Part shown: one piece after another, positions 1 through 7,176 of the stretch
Numbering within the stretch: position 1 is the first letter of the stretch
Layout: each line of letters begins with the position of its first letter
Source: an uncultured Eggerthellaceae bacterium
GTDB lineage: Bacteria > Actinomycetota > Coriobacteriia > Coriobacteriales > Eggerthellaceae
Length of the DNA stretch: 25,495 nucleotides
NCBI GenBank assembly: GCA_946618265.1
Contig: CAMOLA010000033.1
Location: 1 to 25,495, forward strand
Reading direction: 5' to 3'
Program-made: the position numbers and the translations under genes
Notes under the pieces: generated by a model
Database searches by the model: none
Seen by the model: the letters and a program-made list of their open reading frames with translations, nothing else
What the model was told of the DNA's origin: nothing

Positions 1-796
1 GATTGAAGAACAGGCCGTCGAGCAGCGTGCGAGCGGAATCGAGCGTTGGCGGCTCACCCGGACGGAAGCGCTTGTACAGCTCGATGAGCGATTCCTCGCG
101 CGTGGTGGCCGGGTCGCGGTCGAGCGTGCGCAGGATCATGTCGGAGGAACCGAGCAGCTCGATGATCTCGTCGCGGGTTTCGGCAAGGCCGAGCGCGCGG
201 ACGAGCAGCGTCGCGGGCTGCTTGCGCTTGCGGTCGATGCGCACGTGCAGCACGTCGCGCTTATCGGTCTCGAACTCGAGCCAAGCACCGCGGCTGGGGA
301 TGACCTTCGCGTTGTAGATGGTGCGGTCAGACGTCTTGTCCTGCTCGGAGGCGAAGTACACGCCCGGCGAACGGACGAGCTGGGATACGACGACGCGCTC
401 GGTGCCGTTGATGATGAACGTGCCGCGCGGGGTCATCAGCGGGAAGTCGCCGACGAACACCTCCTGCTCCTTGATTTCGCCGGTCTCCTTGTTGATGAAG
501 CGGATCTCGACGAACAGGGGCGCCTGGTAGCTGACGTCCTTTTCCTTGCATTCGTCAACCGTGTATTTCGGGTCGCCGAATTCATGCTTGCCGAATTCCA
601 CGCACATGTCCTTCGTGGAATTCTCGATCGGGCTGATGTCATGGAACGCCTGAGCAAGGCCTTCCGTGACGAACCACTTGAAGCTGTCGATCTGGATGCC
701 GATTAGATTGGGGACGTCCATGACGTCGGGAATCTTGGCGAACGACTGCCTCTCTCTATAAGTGCTGGTGGGAGTGGTAGTTTTGCTCTTAGCCAC
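1..796 (-). CDS. rpoB: DNA-directed RNA polymerase subunit beta (N-terminal part)
   Basis: This is the first 265 codons of the beta subunit of RNA polymerase, the catalytic core enzyme of transcription and the rifampicin target; the rest lies beyond the left edge. Reading leftwards, the protein begins MAKSKTTTPTSTYRERQSF and contains hallmark beta-subunit stretches: IQIDSFKWF near residue 30, PLMTPRGTFIINGTERVVVS near residue 125, QLVRSPGVYF just after it, and RGAWLEFETD near residue 175. The start is GTG at 796, chosen because AAGGAGG lies at 806-812 with 9 nt spacing and the N-terminus then matches the family. It has its own promoter about 50 nt upstream. The gene upstream is the divergent capA-like gene, so rpoB does not follow rplJ-rplL here. 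Identification is certain; only the 3' end is missing. Confidence 0.97.
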   Translation of the reverse strand, partial: MAKSKTTTPTSTYRERQSFAKIPDVMDVPNLIGIQIDSFKWFVTEGLAQAFHDISPIENSTKDMCVEFGKHEFGDPKYTVDECKEKDVSYQAPLFVEIRFINKETGEIKEQEVFVGDFPLMTPRGTFIINGTERVVVSQLVRSPGVYFASEQDKTSDRTIYNAKVIPSRGAWLEFETDKRDVLHVRIDRKRKQPATLLVRALGLAETRDEIIELLGSSDMILRTLDRDPATTREESLIELYKRFRPGEPPTLDSARTLLDGLFFN

Positions 797-851
797 GAGC
801 TCGTTCCTCCTTCGTAAACACTCGCTTTTCCGCAAAAATGCACAGTTGAAT

Positions 852-880
852 AAAATACGACGTATATATAGTGAAGTCAA
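852..880 (-). promoter_or_regulatory. Promoter of rpoB
   Basis: On the minus strand TTGACT (880-875) is followed after exactly 17 nt by TATTTT (857-852), a good sigma-70 type pair. A start near 845 gives a leader of about 50 nt ending in the strong ribosome binding site of rpoB. An A-run just upstream of the -35 box could act as an UP-like element. The spacing and position are seen in the sequence; activity is inferred. Confidence 0.75.
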
Positions 881-981
881 GAACTTTTTTTAGAAAGTAT
901 GGTGGTTTGCTGTTGTTTTCCCGCTCCGAACAGGCATAACCCAGCTGCTAAAGAACGGGTCTCCGGGGGCGCGTGCTTCGT

Positions 982-1014
982 AGTGACCGAAAGGGAGTCT
1001 CCCTTTCGGTCACT
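982..1014. repeat. Palindromic repeat F1, perfect copy
   Basis: The arms AGTGACCGAAAGGGAG (982-997) and CTCCCTTTCGGTCACT (999-1014) are perfectly complementary over 16 bp around a single T. This is one of seven copies of this element in the window (the others start at 2722, 6060, 13104, 13134, 19656 and 19686). This copy lies between divergent genes, so it is not a simple terminator here. Confidence 0.9.
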
Positions 1015-1136
1015 AAATCCGGAGAGGCCCGCACAATGCGTCGCCTGAAGGTGCAATCACCGCCTGAACCCGCCCTGGAGACCCGTTTCACTTGTGGTTT
1101 ACAATAGTGCTGCAGGATATACGTCGAACGGCAGGA

Positions 1137-2726
1137 ATGATGGACGATCGGGACAATCGCTATTCGCAACGTGACCGCTATCGGAATCGCGGGCAGGAAG
1201 GCTATCGCCGACGCCCGGAAACGAGAGCGCAGGGCCAAGGCGGCACAGGGCGCGCAACCCAGGACGAGCGCTCATATCGCGTTCGGCCGGATGGGACACG
1301 GCAGCGTCGTTCGGATAGAAGCGCCCACACCACGACTCGCACCGCGCAACGGGGAACCGTCGACGGCTCACGGCGACGCGCCGGAGCGCAAGGAAGCTCG
1401 CAAGGCACGCACAGGCAATCGACACCGCGCTCGACGACGGTCGCGCACGATGCAACCGCCATCTTGGACGCCATCAAGAGCACGCTCTCGAAGCGGATCG
1501 ACGCCGTTTCGGCCCTGCCCCGCCGCGTTCTCGCTCTCATCGCTGCGGGCATCGTGCTTCTCGTCATCATCCTCGTCGCGCTTTCAACATGTGGCCGAGC
1601 TCCGCAATCGGGCCAATCCGAAGCGCCTGCTGCAGGCGAAAGCGCCCAAAGCGCCGAGGCGGCCGGCTTGCCGGAAGGAGCGATCAAGGTTTCGCTCGTG
1701 GCAGTCGGCGACAACCTGCCCGATGAGTACATCGGCTACGTGGCCGACAAGAAAGCCGGCGTCGAAGACGACGACAAGTTCGACTACTCGTTCCTCTTCG
1801 ACAACATCGCGCCGTACATTCAAGCCGCCGACCTCGCCTACATCGACCAGGAAACGCATATCGGCGGCTCAGACATCGGCGTGTCTGGATACCCGAGCTT
1901 CAACACGACCGACGAGATGGCCGACGCCGTCGTGAACGCCGGCTTCGATTTCGTTGCATCGGCGACGAACCACTCATACGACCACGGGCAAGAAGCGCTC
2001 GAGCACTCGCTTTCCGTTTGGGAGAAACAGCCCGTCGAGTTCACGGGCACGGCCGTGACGGCAGAGCAATACAATCACCTCGCCCTTCAGGAACGCAACG
2101 GGATCAAATTCGCCTTGCTCAATTACTGTTACGGCGTTAACGGCTACGAGGAATCGGAGCTTCCGACCTATGCGGTGAACTTCATCCACGAAGACCGCAT
2201 CCGCGAGGACGTGGCCCGGGCCAAGGAGGAAGCCGACGTGGTGCTCGTCGCCATGCACTGGGGCACCGAGAACCTCATGGAAGCCGATGACGAGCAGGAG
2301 AAGTACGCGCAGCTGCTCGCCGATCTCGACGTCGACGTCGTGCTGGGGTCCCACCCCCACGTCATCGGGCCTATGAAGTGGGTCGCCAACTCGAGCGGCA
2401 ACGGGCATCAGACCCTCGTGGCCTATTCGCTGGGCAACTTCATCGCCGACCACGAGACGCCCAATGACATCAACGTCCTCGAGGGCATGCTGAGTTGCGA
2501 CTTCATCCGCTATGCCGATTCCCCCGACGTGCACGTCGAAAACGTCAAGTGGACGCCGCTCGTCTGCTATTCCAACGAGAACCGCGACGATTTCGCCGTT
2601 TACACCGTCGACGACTGCCCCGATGACCTCGCCAAGAAGACTCGCGCCCTATCGGACAAGAGCGACCCCAAAGGCTGGCTTCGCTCGACGACCGAAGAGG
2701 TCGTCGGCGCGCAATGGTTCTACTGA
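1137..2726 (+). CDS. CapA-family membrane-anchored metallophosphoesterase
   Basis: The protein (529 aa) belongs to the CapA/PGA_cap family of calcineurin-like metallophosphoesterases, named after the poly-gamma-glutamate capsule protein but mostly of unknown substrate. Residues 1 to about 125 are hydrophilic, rich in Arg, Gln and Gly, and probably cytoplasmic. One membrane helix follows near 131-152 (VLALIAAGIVLLVIILVAL), then a short linker and the extracellular catalytic domain from about 184. Family motifs are visible: VAVGDN, SATNHSYDHG, VAMHWGTE, VVLGSHPHVIG and YSLGNFIAD, whose Asn, His and Asp residues would bind two metals. I chose ATG 1137 (or 1140): GCAGGA lies directly before it, and the longer frame begins with a TTG at 1092 that overlaps a likely -10 box. 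The stop codon lies within a palindromic repeat. The true substrate is unknown; a role in cell wall or exopolymer handling is inferred. Confidence 0.88.
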   Translation: MMDDRDNRYSQRDRYRNRGQEGYRRRPETRAQGQGGTGRATQDERSYRVRPDGTRQRRSDRSAHTTTRTAQRGTVDGSRRRAGAQGSSQGTHRQSTPRSTTVAHDATAILDAIKSTLSKRIDAVSALPRRVLALIAAGIVLLVIILVALSTCGRAPQSGQSEAPAAGESAQSAEAAGLPEGAIKVSLVAVGDNLPDEYIGYVADKKAGVEDDDKFDYSFLFDNIAPYIQAADLAYIDQETHIGGSDIGVSGYPSFNTTDEMADAVVNAGFDFVASATNHSYDHGQEALEHSLSVWEKQPVEFTGTAVTAEQYNHLALQERNGIKFALLNYCYGVNGYEESELPTYAVNFIHEDRIREDVARAKEEADVVLVAMHWGTENLMEADDEQEKYAQLLADLDVDVVLGSHPHVIGPMKWVANSSGNGHQTLVAYSLGNFIADHETPNDINVLEGMLSCDFIRYADSPDVHVENVKWTPLVCYSNENRDDFAVYTVDDCPDDLAKKTRALSDKSDPKGWLRSTTEEVVGAQWFY

Positions 2727-2754
2727 CCGAAGGGGAGTCTCCTCAACGGTCAGT
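2722..2754. repeat. Palindromic repeat F1, imperfect copy at capA stop
   Basis: The outer arms ACTGACCG and CGGTCAGT pair perfectly, and GAG/CTC pairs near the centre, while the segment between is mismatched (CTCCTCAACGG instead of CTCCCTTTCGG). The TGA stop of the capA-like gene (2724-2726) is part of the repeat, so the element begins exactly at the gene end. It may serve as a transcript end structure. Confidence 0.8.
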
Positions 2755-2879
2755 ATGCGTGCGGGATCGCACCTGGTGCTGTTTTCAAATTTGGCAAGCG
2801 AGACTTCATGTGGCTGCTGCGAGAAAACGCGCGCCGTACGTTCGCGCCCACGATTCCATAAAGAGGACATTCCCTTGAC

Positions 2880-2904
2880 ATAAAAAGGGACTGTCCCTTT
2901 TTAT
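2880..2904. terminator. Bidirectional palindromic terminator F3
   Basis: ATAAAAAGGGAC and GTCCCTTTTTAT form a perfect 12-bp stem around one T. The outer A/T runs give a U-tract in either direction, so it can end both the capA-like gene (plus) and ubiB (minus, stop at 2907-2909, 2 nt away). The GGGACTGTCCC core is a second palindrome family, distinct from the GACCGAAAGGGAG element. The DNA between it and the previous repeat (2755-2879) holds no visible gene. Confidence 0.75.
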
Positions 2905-2906
2905 GA

Positions 2907-4559
2907 CTACTTCTTGCGCCAGATGTCTATCACGATCCAGGCGGACAAGACGAACGCACCGACGAAGCCGAAGAACGGGATGAAGCCGACGCCGAGGAAC
3001 GGCCCCTCGCCCGTCGCGCGCGCGTACATGCTCGAGCCGATGAAGAGGCCGGCGACGACGATCGCCATCGTCAATCGGTTGACGATCTTCGAAATCGAAT
3101 CCACGAAATCGTCCGATCCGAACATCTTCATGTTGAGTTTGAGCTGCCCGCGCGTGAGCATGCGAAGCGTCTCGCCCGAATACGCCGCCGCCTGCGTCGC
3201 TCCATCTGCCGCTCGCTTCGCGTCGATGATGGCATCCCGCAGGCTGTCCTCCGCACGGTCCAGCGGATTGCCCGAACGGGCGATATGCGCGTTGATGATG
3301 CTGAGGATGCTGTCGTTTGCGATGAAATCGGCGATGGTGCCCTCGATGGTGACGATGCCCTTCGACACGTTGGTGACCGACGAGGGCAACGTGACCTTGC
3401 TCATGCGCGTGAGCACCATGACATCGGCGAGCAGCTGGCCGATGTCGAGATCGGCCACGTCGCATGATGCATACTTGCCGAGAAGCGAATCGAGGTCTGC
3501 AAGGAAGCGCGCGTTGTCGATTCCGGCGACGTCCTTGCTTTCCGCGAACGACATCAACGCGTCTTTCAGCCGTCCGGCGTCCTGCATCCCGACCGCCGTG
3601 ACGATGTTGCCGAAACCGGCGCGTTCCACGGCCGTCAGGCGCCCCGTCATCCCCAAATCGATGTAGACGATCTTGCCATCCCGCACGATGATGTTGCCCG
3701 GATGCGGATCCGCATGGAAGAACCCGTGCTCGAGGATCTGCGTCGCGTAGTTGTCGAGCATCTTCTCGCCGATTTCGGACAAATCGTAACCGGCGGAGAG
3801 CAGCGCATCGTGGTCGTATATGGGAATTCCCTCGATGTACTCCATGACCAGGCAGTGCTCGCTGCAGAGCTCTGGATACACCTTGGGACAGTCGATGTAT
3901 ACGACCCGGCTGTTGAGCTGTTTGAACAGCTTGAGGTTTTCGGCTTCGCATTCGAAGTCGGTTTCCTCGAGGAACGTCTTCCACATCTCCTCGACGACCT
4001 CGGAGAAGTTGAGCACCTGATCCTCGGGAAGAAAGCGCGAGATGCGCGCGACGAGCACGCGCATGATATCGATGTCCTGGGCCATGGTCGCCTGAACGCC
4101 GGGACGCTGCACCTTCACGGCCACGACATCGCCGTTGCGCAGGCGCGCCTTGTGAACTTGCGCGAGCGAAGCGCTCCCGAGCGGCTTCGGGTCGACCGCA
4201 TCGAACTCTTGCTCGAAACGATCGCCGTATATGTCGCGCAAAGCTTCTATGACCTGGTCGAACGGCAGCGGATCGCATTCGGTCTGCAGCTTCGCCAGCT
4301 CTTCGCAATACGCCCTAGGCAAAATCTCGGACCTGGTCGAAAGCGTCTGCCCGATCTTCACGAAGCTCGGACCCAGATCTTCCAAGAGCGCACGGAATTC
4401 CGAGGGGGTAAACCCCCTCAAAAGATGGTGCTTGCGAGCTATGGCCGTTATCTCCCTCAGACGTTTGGAGCGAGCTTTCCGATTGAGGTTGAAGCGATCA
4501 TCGGGGTCGAGCTCGGCTCCCTGGCCGAAGAAGTGCTTGAGCAGCGTGTTCGTTGGCAT
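2907..4559 (-). CDS. ubiB: UbiB/ABC1 (AarF) family protein kinase-like ATPase
   Basis: The 550-aa protein is an atypical kinase of the UbiB/ABC1/COQ8 family, membrane-bound ATPases linked to isoprenoid quinone or lipid handling. The signature KxGQ motif is present (GPSFVKIGQTLSTR, about residue 68), as are SASLAQVHKA (Ala-rich loop), VAVKVQRPG with the catalytic Lys, the conserved ETDFECEAEN segment, HADPHPGNI (catalytic loop) and YIDLGMTGRL (DFG equivalent, here DLG). Two hydrophobic segments at the C-terminus (about 490-548) would anchor it, ending in IWRKK. Length is normal for the family. ATG 4559 has only a weak CAGGG upstream. It lies 127 nt downstream of a phasin-like gene on the same strand, a pairing also found in other bacteria. 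As Eggerthellaceae respire with menaquinones, a ubiquinone role is unlikely; the substrate is unknown. Confidence 0.93.
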   Translation of the reverse strand: MPTNTLLKHFFGQGAELDPDDRFNLNRKARSKRLREITAIARKHHLLRGFTPSEFRALLEDLGPSFVKIGQTLSTRSEILPRAYCEELAKLQTECDPLPFDQVIEALRDIYGDRFEQEFDAVDPKPLGSASLAQVHKARLRNGDVVAVKVQRPGVQATMAQDIDIMRVLVARISRFLPEDQVLNFSEVVEEMWKTFLEETDFECEAENLKLFKQLNSRVVYIDCPKVYPELCSEHCLVMEYIEGIPIYDHDALLSAGYDLSEIGEKMLDNYATQILEHGFFHADPHPGNIIVRDGKIVYIDLGMTGRLTAVERAGFGNIVTAVGMQDAGRLKDALMSFAESKDVAGIDNARFLADLDSLLGKYASCDVADLDIGQLLADVMVLTRMSKVTLPSSVTNVSKGIVTIEGTIADFIANDSILSIINAHIARSGNPLDRAEDSLRDAIIDAKRAADGATQAAAYSGETLRMLTRGQLKLNMKMFGSDDFVDSISKIVNRLTMAIVVAGLFIGSSMYARATGEGPFLGVGFIPFFGFVGAFVLSAWIVIDIWRKK

Positions 4560-4686
4560 GTCGTGCCCTGATTCCGGAATGGCGTCGTCGTCAGGACCGC
4601 CGATGGACGCCGAAGAGCTCCGCTGCCATCTTGCAACGGAGCTTGCGTAATCGGACTCTCGTGGCGGTCAGGACGCGCGGCGAGAC

Positions 4687-5142
4687 CTACGCCTCGGCGC
4701 CTTCGTCGGCTGCCTCCTCGACAACCTCTTCTGCGGCTGCGACGACTTCCTCGGCTGCTGCTTCCACATCGGACGCCGCTTCTTCGACTACGTCCTCGAT
4801 GGACTCCGCTTCCACCTCGACCTCTTCGGCCGCCTCGGCGGCACGCTGGGCATCGGCTTCGTTCTGCGCCTGCGCGAATTCCGCCGCCTTGGCCGCGAAG
4901 GCCTCGCGCTCCTCGGGCTTCATACCGCGCATGGCGGCTTCGAGTGCGCTCTCGCGAACGCCCTTCGAGGCGTCGTCCGCCTTGCGGCGCAGCTCTTCGT
5001 TGAGCTCGCGACCCTGGTCAAGGGTGATTTCGCCCTTGGCGACCAGCTGGTCGATGATTTCCTTGCCCTTCTCGCCGGTGTAGGCCATAGCGCCGATGCC
5101 AGCAAGAAAAATGTTCTTGAACCCATCGCCGATGTTCGACAT
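4687..5142 (-). CDS. Phasin-like coiled-coil protein
   Basis: This small 151-aa protein begins MSNIGDGFKNIFLAGIGAMA, a short amphipathic/hydrophobic segment, then has a heptad-rich stretch (EIIDQLVAKGEITLDQGREL) and an extremely acidic Glu/Ala tail from about residue 95 to the end. The N-terminal half resembles the phasin (PhaI/PHA granule-associated, PF05597-type) family, which coats hydrophobic granules or membranes. A longer frame starts with TTG at 5274, but ATG 5142 is preceded by GGAGG at 6 nt spacing, so I took that. It lies directly upstream of ubiB on the same strand and may be cotranscribed with it. No PHA synthase is visible nearby, so a role as a membrane or UbiB partner is as likely as granule coating. 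Function is inferred. Confidence 0.8.
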   Translation of the reverse strand: MSNIGDGFKNIFLAGIGAMAYTGEKGKEIIDQLVAKGEITLDQGRELNEELRRKADDASKGVRESALEAAMRGMKPEEREAFAAKAAEFAQAQNEADAQRAAEAAEEVEVEAESIEDVVEEAASDVEAAAEEVVAAAEEVVEEAADEGAEA

Positions 5143-5429
5143 GTCGTCCTCCATAACCTCGATCGAGAACCGTACCCGAGCCTGTCGTGCAGGCCGTAAG
5201 GATACTCTAATACTGCTCTTAGACATGCCGTTTTGCAAGGGGCAATCCGAAACCGTTTTGATACCAACGGGCAAACAATGCGACAGGTTCCCCGACGATC
5301 ATCAGGAAACGACGATGAATGGCGAAGCGCCGCAGGTGACGGCTTTTAGGGTTGTCGAGCTGCCGATGCGACGAGGCAGGACATCGGTGTCGCTGCCGGG
5401 GAGGCCTTATGGGGTCTTTCCAATCGCCG
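5143..5429. other. Intergenic region phasin-like gene / yacP
   Basis: These 287 bp lie upstream of the phasin-like gene and downstream of yacP, both on the minus strand. I see no convincing gene. There is a short hairpin (CCGATG/CATCGG, 5363-5387). No clear promoter stands out; a TATTAG at the right distance lacks a well-spaced -35 box. Confidence 0.4.
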
Positions 5430-5972
5430 TTACGACCCGTCTCTCAAAGCCTTGAGCTTGGCAAGCGTTTCGGAGTCGATGCGCTCGGCGACGGTACGTT
5501 TCTGCGAGACGGCCGGTGCCTTGTCGAGGCGGACTTCGTCGTAGTAGCGGTCAACCTCGATGCTGAATCCCTCGGCGCTCATGCGGTCGACCCCCAGTCC
5601 GAACACGGTGTCTTGGATGGTTGCGTCGCTGGTCACCACCATGACCTCGAAGCCGTTCTCGCGCCCTTCGAACGCGAGCTTCTCGATGACCTTGTCGGCC
5701 GACGAGCCGGATGGCGAGAACACGACGCGCACTCCCCCGACCGATTGAGCCTCGCCGGTCGATTCCACGTTGCCACCGCCATCGAACACGACGGTTGCGC
5801 GCCATTCCTTGCCCGAGAAGTGCACGACGTCGTTTATGAGCATCTCGCGTGCGCGGTTGAACCAATCATGATCGTAGTCGGGCATGTTGAGCGATACGTT
5901 CTTGTACCTGCTGCCGGAACGCAGCACGTTGAACCCATCGACGATCAATATGCGTTTTCTATCCTTTGGCAT
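5430..5972 (-). CDS. yacP: YacP-like NYN domain RNA-binding/nuclease protein
   Basis: The protein (180 aa) is a YacP/Rae1-type NYN domain protein (PIN-like fold), the group that includes Bacillus Rae1, a ribosome-associated endoribonuclease. The N-terminus RILIVDGFNVLRS carries the first acidic metal-binding residue (Asp at about 12) and the Asn typical of NYN domains; VVFDGGG (about 62), FSPSGSSADKVIEKL (about 86) and VVTSDATIQDTVFGLG (about 113) supply the other conserved acidic positions. Full length for the family. ATG 5972 follows a modest AGG. In Bacillus yacP lies next to the rRNA methyltransferase gene yacO/rlmB, and here it also follows rlmB on the same strand after 123 nt, which supports the call. 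The gap contains two hairpins, so the two genes may be transcribed unequally. Confidence 0.9.
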   Translation of the reverse strand: MPKDRKRILIVDGFNVLRSGSRYKNVSLNMPDYDHDWFNRAREMLINDVVHFSGKEWRATVVFDGGGNVESTGEAQSVGGVRVVFSPSGSSADKVIEKLAFEGRENGFEVMVVTSDATIQDTVFGLGVDRMSAEGFSIEVDRYYDEVRLDKAPAVSQKRTVAERIDSETLAKLKALRDGS

Positions 5973-5997
5973 ACGTGCCTAACTCTTTCACCATGCT

Positions 5998-6034
5998 CGA
6001 AATGTGCGCGTTGACGCATGTGGCGCACATTTCG
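5998..6034. repeat. Hairpin between rlmB and yacP
   Basis: CGAAATGTGCGC (5998-6009) and GCGCACATTTCG (6023-6034) form a perfect 12-bp stem with a 13-nt loop. It lies 25 nt upstream of the yacP start on the transcribed strand. There is no T-run, so a simple terminator is unlikely; an mRNA processing or translation-control structure, or an operator, is possible. Confidence 0.65.
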
Positions 6035-6059
6035 CAATTGCGCATCAACTACCTGTGAA

Positions 6060-6090
6060 CAGACCGAAAGGGAGCCTCCCTTTCGGTCTG
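6060..6090. repeat. Palindromic repeat F1 downstream of rlmB
   Basis: CAGACCGAAAGGGAG (6060-6074) and CTCCCTTTCGGTCTG (6076-6090) form a perfect 15-bp stem around one C. It begins 5 nt after the rlmB stop codon, the position expected of a transcript-end hairpin, though no T-run follows. The centre is GAGCCTC rather than GAGTCTC, and the closing base pair has changed on both sides, which keeps pairing. Confidence 0.85.
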
Positions 6091-6095
6091 TCGCA

Positions 6096-6842
6096 TTACC
6101 AGTTCTGGCGGAGCCACTCGTACATGCACGCGGTCGCGGCTTGCGCGACGTTGAGCGAGCTCACCTGCCCCATCATGGGCAACCGGCCCGCCATGTCGCA
6201 GTGCTCGAGCACGAGATGCGACACGCCGTCGTGCTCGTTACCGACGACGAGCGCGATCTTGCCCTTGAGGTTGACGTCCCACAGCTCGTTTTGGCTATGC
6301 TCGGTGGCGGCGCATGCCCAGAAGCCCTCTTTCTTCAGGCGATCGAGCGTGCTCGCGATATTGGCGGTTTGGGCGATGGGAAGGTGGGACACTGCCCCAG
6401 CCGAGCTCTTGTACGTCGAGGCTTCGACGCGCGCGCTGCGCTTGTTGGGTATGACGAGCCCCGATGCGCCGACCGATTCCGCCGACCTGATGAGGGCGCC
6501 GAGATTTCCGGCATCCGTGATATGGTCGCACACCACGATGAGCGCGCGCCCGTCATGTTCCTCCGCGTACGCGATGGCATTGCCCACGATATCGCCAACC
6601 CCGACATACGGGAACGGCTTCGTCTCGGCCATTACACCCTGGTGGCTGCCGCGCGCCGACTTCTCGTCGAGCTCTGCGCGCGGAACGCGGATGACCGGGA
6701 TGTCGCGTTGGCGCGCCTTGCGCTGGATGTCCTCGATCATCGGCTCGCGTTTGGCGTTGTCGGCCAAAAGGATCTTCTTCAACGGCACGTCAGTGCGCAT
6801 CGCCTCGATGACAGGCCGCTTGCCCTCCACGTAATCTGCCAT
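6096..6842 (-). CDS. rlmB: 23S rRNA (guanosine-2'-O-)-methyltransferase RlmB
   Basis: This SpoU/TrmH-family (SPOUT) enzyme of 248 aa would methylate the ribose of G2251 in the P-loop of 23S rRNA using S-adenosylmethionine. An N-terminal substrate-binding region (YVEGKRPVIEAM, then KKILLADNAKREP) is followed by SHQGVMAE, and the trefoil-knot catalytic domain has all three SPOUT motifs: DHITDAGNLGALIRSAESVG (motif 1, Asn and Arg catalytic), ALVVGNEHDGVS (motif 2) and QVSSLNVAQAATA (motif 3). The start was set at ATG 6842, which has GAGAGG at 5 nt; a GTG at 6848 is possible. A TGATACACT extended -10 box lies upstream. YacP follows downstream. The general family is certain; the exact target nucleotide is inferred from similarity to RlmB. 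Confidence 0.94.
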   Translation of the reverse strand: MADYVEGKRPVIEAMRTDVPLKKILLADNAKREPMIEDIQRKARQRDIPVIRVPRAELDEKSARGSHQGVMAETKPFPYVGVGDIVGNAIAYAEEHDGRALIVVCDHITDAGNLGALIRSAESVGASGLVIPNKRSARVEASTYKSSAGAVSHLPIAQTANIASTLDRLKKEGFWACAATEHSQNELWDVNLKGKIALVVGNEHDGVSHLVLEHCDMAGRLPMMGQVSSLNVAQAATACMYEWLRQNW

Positions 6843-6878
6843 GAACACCTCTCTTTTGCGAATTGAAATCAGTGCGAA

Positions 6879-6887
6879 AGTGTATCA
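6879..6887 (-). promoter_or_regulatory. Possible extended -10 promoter of rlmB
   Basis: The minus strand reads TGATACACT, an extended -10 pattern (TGN plus TACACT). No good -35 hexamer is seen. A start near 6872 would give a leader of about 30 nt to ATG 6842. Confidence 0.4.
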
Positions 6888-7079
6888 CGTGATGCAAGGA
6901 GCATCGCATATCCGCACATATGCCCCACGTTCCCAGCTGGGCAGTCCTTTCGCTATTTCTTGGCAGGTCCTTCGCGGTCCATCATCGATTCCTTGCGGTT
7001 CCTGGCATCTTTTCAAAACGATGGAAGATCCCTGTTCGCTCATCACACCGCTCGAGCACATGGCACATGCAACCAAGAA

Positions 7080-7114
7080 AACCTGACAGCAGTGCCTGGC
7101 ACCTTTGTCAGGTT
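7080..7114 (-). terminator. Palindrome F2, second (imperfect) terminator
   Basis: The arms AACCTGACAGCAGTGCC and GGCACCTTTGTCAGGTT pair except for two positions in the middle. On the minus strand the stem is followed by TTTTCTT. It is a near copy of the palindrome at 7135-7169 and would act as a back-up terminator for the lipoprotein gene. Confidence 0.7.
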
Positions 7115-7134
7115 CCGAGTCACCTAGCACAAAA

Positions 7135-7169
7135 AACCTGACAGAGGTGCCTGGCACCTCTGTCAGGTT
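7135..7169 (-). terminator. Palindrome F2, perfect terminator of lipoprotein gene
   Basis: AACCTGACAGAGGTGCC and GGCACCTCTGTCAGGTT form a perfect 17-bp stem around one base. On the minus strand it starts 7 nt after the stop codon of the lipoprotein gene and ends in a run of six T, a textbook intrinsic terminator. The GGTGCCTGGCACC core is a known style of dispersed palindrome in several bacterial groups. Confidence 0.85.
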
Positions 7170-7176
7170 CCCTGGT

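Larger units (their letters stand above)
797..1136. other. Divergent rpoB/capA intergenic region
   Basis: This non-coding stretch separates the two divergent genes. It holds the rpoB promoter at 852-880, a perfect 33-nt palindrome at 982-1014, and two arms of an inverted repeat flanking that palindrome (AACGGGTCTCC at 954-964 and GGAGACCCGTT at 1077-1087). A possible -10 box for the plus-strand gene, TACAAT, lies at 1100-1105 with no clear -35. I see no small gene with a plausible ribosome binding site. Confidence 0.6.
6849..7176. other. Intergenic region rlmB / cystatin-like lipoprotein gene
   Basis: This 328-bp non-coding region holds the likely rlmB promoter at its left end and two copies of a 35-nt palindrome at 7080-7114 and 7135-7169. 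The stretch between (about 6900-7075) is lower in GC than the genes around it and shows no frame with a credible start, ribosome binding site or family match. Confidence 0.5.

Noticed and set aside
1092..1136. Upstream TTG start for the capA-like gene
   Set aside because: It overlaps a likely -10 box and has no ribosome binding site; the ATG at 1137/1140 follows GCAGGA.
7080..7169. Possible CRISPR array
   Set aside because: Only two repeat copies, each a full palindrome with a T-run and directly after a stop codon; no cas genes. Terminators fit better.
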